From positions 23,715,501 through 23,779,500 of the forward strand of contig CP114481.1 in assembly GCA_027186245.1 (NCBI GenBank): DNA of 64,000 bases, in the 5' to 3' direction. The stretch is from Coriaria nepalensis. Taxonomy: Eukaryota; Streptophyta; Magnoliopsida; Cucurbitales; Coriariaceae. Below the pieces are notes generated by a model that was given only the letters and a program-made list of their open reading frames with translations, searched no databases and had not been told where the DNA came from. The translations under genes and the position numbers were made by a program. Position 1 is the stretch's first letter, and each line of letters starts with the position of its first letter. Below, one piece after another: positions 61,441-64,000 of this stretch.

Positions 61441-64000
61441 AAGCTTTTTAATGCTTAAATAATGCATTGTTGTCTTCAATAGATTAATTACAAATTATGT
61501 AAGAAAATAATGTTTGAAGGGCGAAAATAGAATTCGTTCATATTAATTTAGAATGATTTAATGACTCGAAGAGACTCAGTGACATGACTTTAAGGCTAAA
61601 CAAATGCATTGTTGCTTTTAATAGATCAACTGCAAGTTACGCACGAAAGTCATGTTTAAAGGCCGAATTTCATTCGAAATGACTTAGAACGATTTACTAA
61701 CTAAAAAAGACGCAAAAATATGAATTTAAGGCTAAAAAAATGCATATTTGCCATCAAGAGATCAATTGCAAGTTATGCATGAAAGTCGCGTTTTAAATGC
61801 AAAAAGACAATTGGTTCGAAGTGCCTTCAAACAATTTAATGATTGAAAAGACTGACTGATATGCTTTTTAATGCTAAAATAATGCATTGTTGTCTTCAGT
61901 AGATTAATTACAAGTTATGCAAGAAAATAATGTTTGAAAGGAGAAAATAGAATTCGTTCGTATTAATTTAGACTGATTTAATGACTCGAAGAGACTCAGT
62001 GACAGGACTTAAAGGTTAAACAAATGCAATGTTGCCTTTAATAGATTAACCGCAAGTTATGCGCGAAAGTCATGTTTAAAGGCCGAATTTCATTTGAAGT
62101 GATTTAGAAAGGTTTAATGATTAAAAGAGACGCAATAATATGACTTTAAGGCTAAAGAATGAATAGTTGCCTTCAACAGATCAAGTGCAAGTTATGCATG
62201 AAAGTCGTGTCATAATTACAAAATAGAATTGGTTCGAAGTGCCTTCAAACAATTTAATGATTGAAAAGACTGAGTGATATGCTTTTTAATGGTAAAATAA
62301 TGCATTTTTGTCTTCAGTAGATTAATTGCAAGTTATGTAAGAAAATAATGTTTGAAGGGCGAAGATAGAATTCGTTCGAATTAATGTAGAATGATTTAAT
62401 GACTAGAAGAGACTTAGTGACATGACTTTAAGGATAAACAAATGCATTGTTGCCGATAATAGAACAACTGCAAGTTATGCACGAAAGTCAAGTTTAAAGG
62501 CCGAATTTCTTTCGAAGTGATTTAGAATGATTTACTGATTAAAAAAGACGCAAAAATATGACTTTAAGGCAAAAAAAATGCATAGTTTCCATCAATATAT
62601 CAATTGCAAGTTATGCATCAAAGTCGCATTTTAAATGCAAAAAGAGAATTGGTTCGAAGTGCCTTCAAACAATTTAATTATTGAAAAGACTGAGTGATAT
62701 GCTTTTTAATGCTAAAATAACGCATTGTTGTCTTCAATAGATTAATTACAAGTTATGATAGAAAATAATGTTTGAAGGGCGAAGATAGAATTCGTTCGAA
62801 TTAATGTAGAATGATTTAATGACTAGAAGAGACTTAGTGACATGACTTTAAGGCTAAACAAATGCATTGTTGCCTATAATAGATCAACAGCAAGTTATGC
62901 ACGAAAGTCATGTTTAAAGGCCGAATTTCATTCGAAGTGATTTTGAATGATTTACTGATTAAAAAAGACGCAAAAATATGACTTTAAGGCTAAAAAAATG
63001 CAAAGTTGCCATTAATAGATTAATTGCAAGTTATGCATGAAAGTCGCATTTTAAATGCAAAAAGGGAATTGGTTCGAAGTGCCTTCAAACAATTTAATAA
63101 TTGAAAAGACTGAGTGATATGCTTTTCAATGCTAAAATAATGCATTGTTGTCTTCAGTAGATTAATTACAAGTTATCTAAGAAAATAATGTTTGAAGGGC
63201 GAAAATTGAATTCGTTCGTATTAATTTAGAATGATTTAATGACTCGAAGGGACTCATTGACAGGACTTAAAGGCTAAACAAATGCATTGTTGCCTTCAAT
63301 CGATTAACTACAAGTTATGCACGAAAGTCATGTTTAAAGGCCGAATTTCATTCGAAGTGATTTAGAAAGATTTAATGACTAAAATAGACGCAATAATATG
63401 ACTTTAAGGCTAAAAAATGAATAGTTGCCTTCAATAGATCAAGTGCAAGTTATGCATGAAAGTCGTGTTTTAAAGACAAAAATAGAATTGGTTCGAAGTG
63501 CCTTCAAACAATTTAATGATTGAAAAGGCTGAGTGATATGCTTTTTAATGCTAAAATAACGCATTATAGTCTTCAGTAGATTAATTGCAGGTTATGTAAG
63601 AAAATAATGTTTGAAGGGTGAAAATAGAATTCGTCCGAATTAATTTAGAAGGATTTAATGACTAAAAGAGACTTAGTTACATGACTGTAAGGCCAAAAAA
63701 ATGCATTGTTGCCTATAATAGATCAGCTGCGAGTTATGCACGAAAGTCCTATTTAAAGGCCGAATTTCGTTCGAAGTGATTTAGAATGATTTACTGACTA
63801 AAAGGGACGCAAAAATATGGCTCTGAGGCTAAAAAATGCATAGTTGCCATCAATAGATCAATTGCAAGTTATGCATGAAAGTTGTGTTTTAAATGCAAAA
63901 AGAGAATTGGTTCGAAGTGCATTCAAACAATTTAATGATTGAAAAGACTGAGTGATATGCTTTTTAATGCTAAAATAATGCATTGTTGTCTTCAATAGAT

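Larger units (their letters stand above)
1..64000 (+). repeat. Tandem satellite array (421-bp A-B-C trimer), whole window
   Basis: Every row of the window can be assigned to one of three related ~140-bp monomers, all in the same orientation. Successive A monomers start at 841, 1262, 1683, 2104, 2525, 2945, 3366, 3787 and 4208, a spacing of 420-421 bp, and the same spacing holds for long stretches thereafter. All monomers share the ATGCAT box and a segment around CAAGTTATG. Base composition is about 30% G+C. Position 1 falls at the start of an A monomer and position 64000 lies inside a C monomer, so both array ends are outside the window. Such arrays are typical of eukaryotic heterochromatin, often centromeric or pericentromeric; that placement is inference. 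The family was not recognised. Confidence 0.97.
54446..64000 (+). repeat. Domain IX: distinct 420-bp subfamily
   Basis: Trimers here have a B of 141 bp or less, because GATATG became GATTG, so the A-to-A distance is 420 bp (54730 to 55150). Other subfamily marks are GTGCCTTCAAACAA in B, TTTTTAATGCTAAAATAATG at the start of C, AGAAAATAATG in C, and GACTCGAAGAGAC at the C end. Some A monomers begin AGGACTTAAAGG. TTAATTACAAG replaces TTAATTGCAAG in many C copies. The subfamily contains C/B hybrid monomers. It continues past the right end of the window. Confidence 0.88.

Noticed and set aside
1..64000. CRISPR array, because of regular repeats
   Set aside because: The full 421-bp unit is repeated with no unique spacers, and units diverge gradually; there are no short direct repeats with variable spacers and no cas genes.
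1..64000. Bacterial or phage DNA
   Set aside because: There is no coding density in any frame, no ribosome binding sites and no RNA genes over 64 kb; a megasatellite-like HOR structure of this kind is eukaryotic.
1..64000. Transposon or LTR remnants inside the array
   Set aside because: Scanning every row, all sequence could be assigned to A, B or C monomers or their hybrids. No terminal repeats, target-site duplications or non-satellite blocks were seen.
1..64000. Identification of the host from the satellite sequence
   Set aside because: I do not recall a matching named family with confidence, so any species or clade name would be a guess.

Overview
The whole window is one uninterrupted satellite DNA array. 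I found no protein-coding gene, RNA gene, CRISPR array, transposon, origin or unique sequence, and the array runs off both ends. It is A+T-rich (about 30% G+C in monomers counted by hand), all copies are head-to-tail on one strand, and the copies form nested higher-order repeats (HORs). This points to pericentromeric, centromeric or other constitutive heterochromatin of a eukaryote read from a long-read assembly. I do not recognise the satellite family and cannot name the organism. CpG-to-TpG/CpA changes between copies suggest a host that methylates DNA.

Basic architecture. A ~140-bp ancestral monomer has been tripled into three diverged types, A (136 bp), B (142 bp) and C (143 bp), always ordered A-B-C. 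They form a 421-bp trimer that keeps phase with 0-1 bp slips over long stretches. The window holds roughly 150 trimers (about 450 monomers). The first ~75 bp of A, B and C are very alike; the second halves differ.

Region by region. 1-6448: mixed trimer types with a six-trimer (~2.52 kb) duplication and one extra A monomer. 6449-10238: a three-trimer (1263 bp) cycle with one recombinant unit. 10239-14025: mixed, with an 841-bp tandem duplication. 14026 to about 21415: 2.5 near-identical copies of a 2945-bp, seven-trimer HOR. 21416-22441: transition. 22442-38014: a recently homogenised block built on a 1684-bp (four-trimer) HOR, with multi-kilobase segments repeated at offsets of 6315 and 7999 bp. 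38015-40534: 421-bp trimers with small private indels. 40955-44041: a ~1544-bp unit carrying an A/B hybrid monomer. 44042-54445: older, more diverged trimers with sporadic indels. 54446-64000: a distinct subfamily (B monomer 1 bp shorter, trimer 420 bp) starting exactly at a truncated-monomer junction and containing C/B hybrids that make four-monomer units.

The few 60-72 codon reading frames are accidental: they are satellite copies in which the stop codon usual at that place is mutated, and the plus-strand ones open with TTG. The interest of the window is its record of unequal exchange: nested HORs, hybrid monomers, a subfamily boundary and segmental copies dated by shared private variants.
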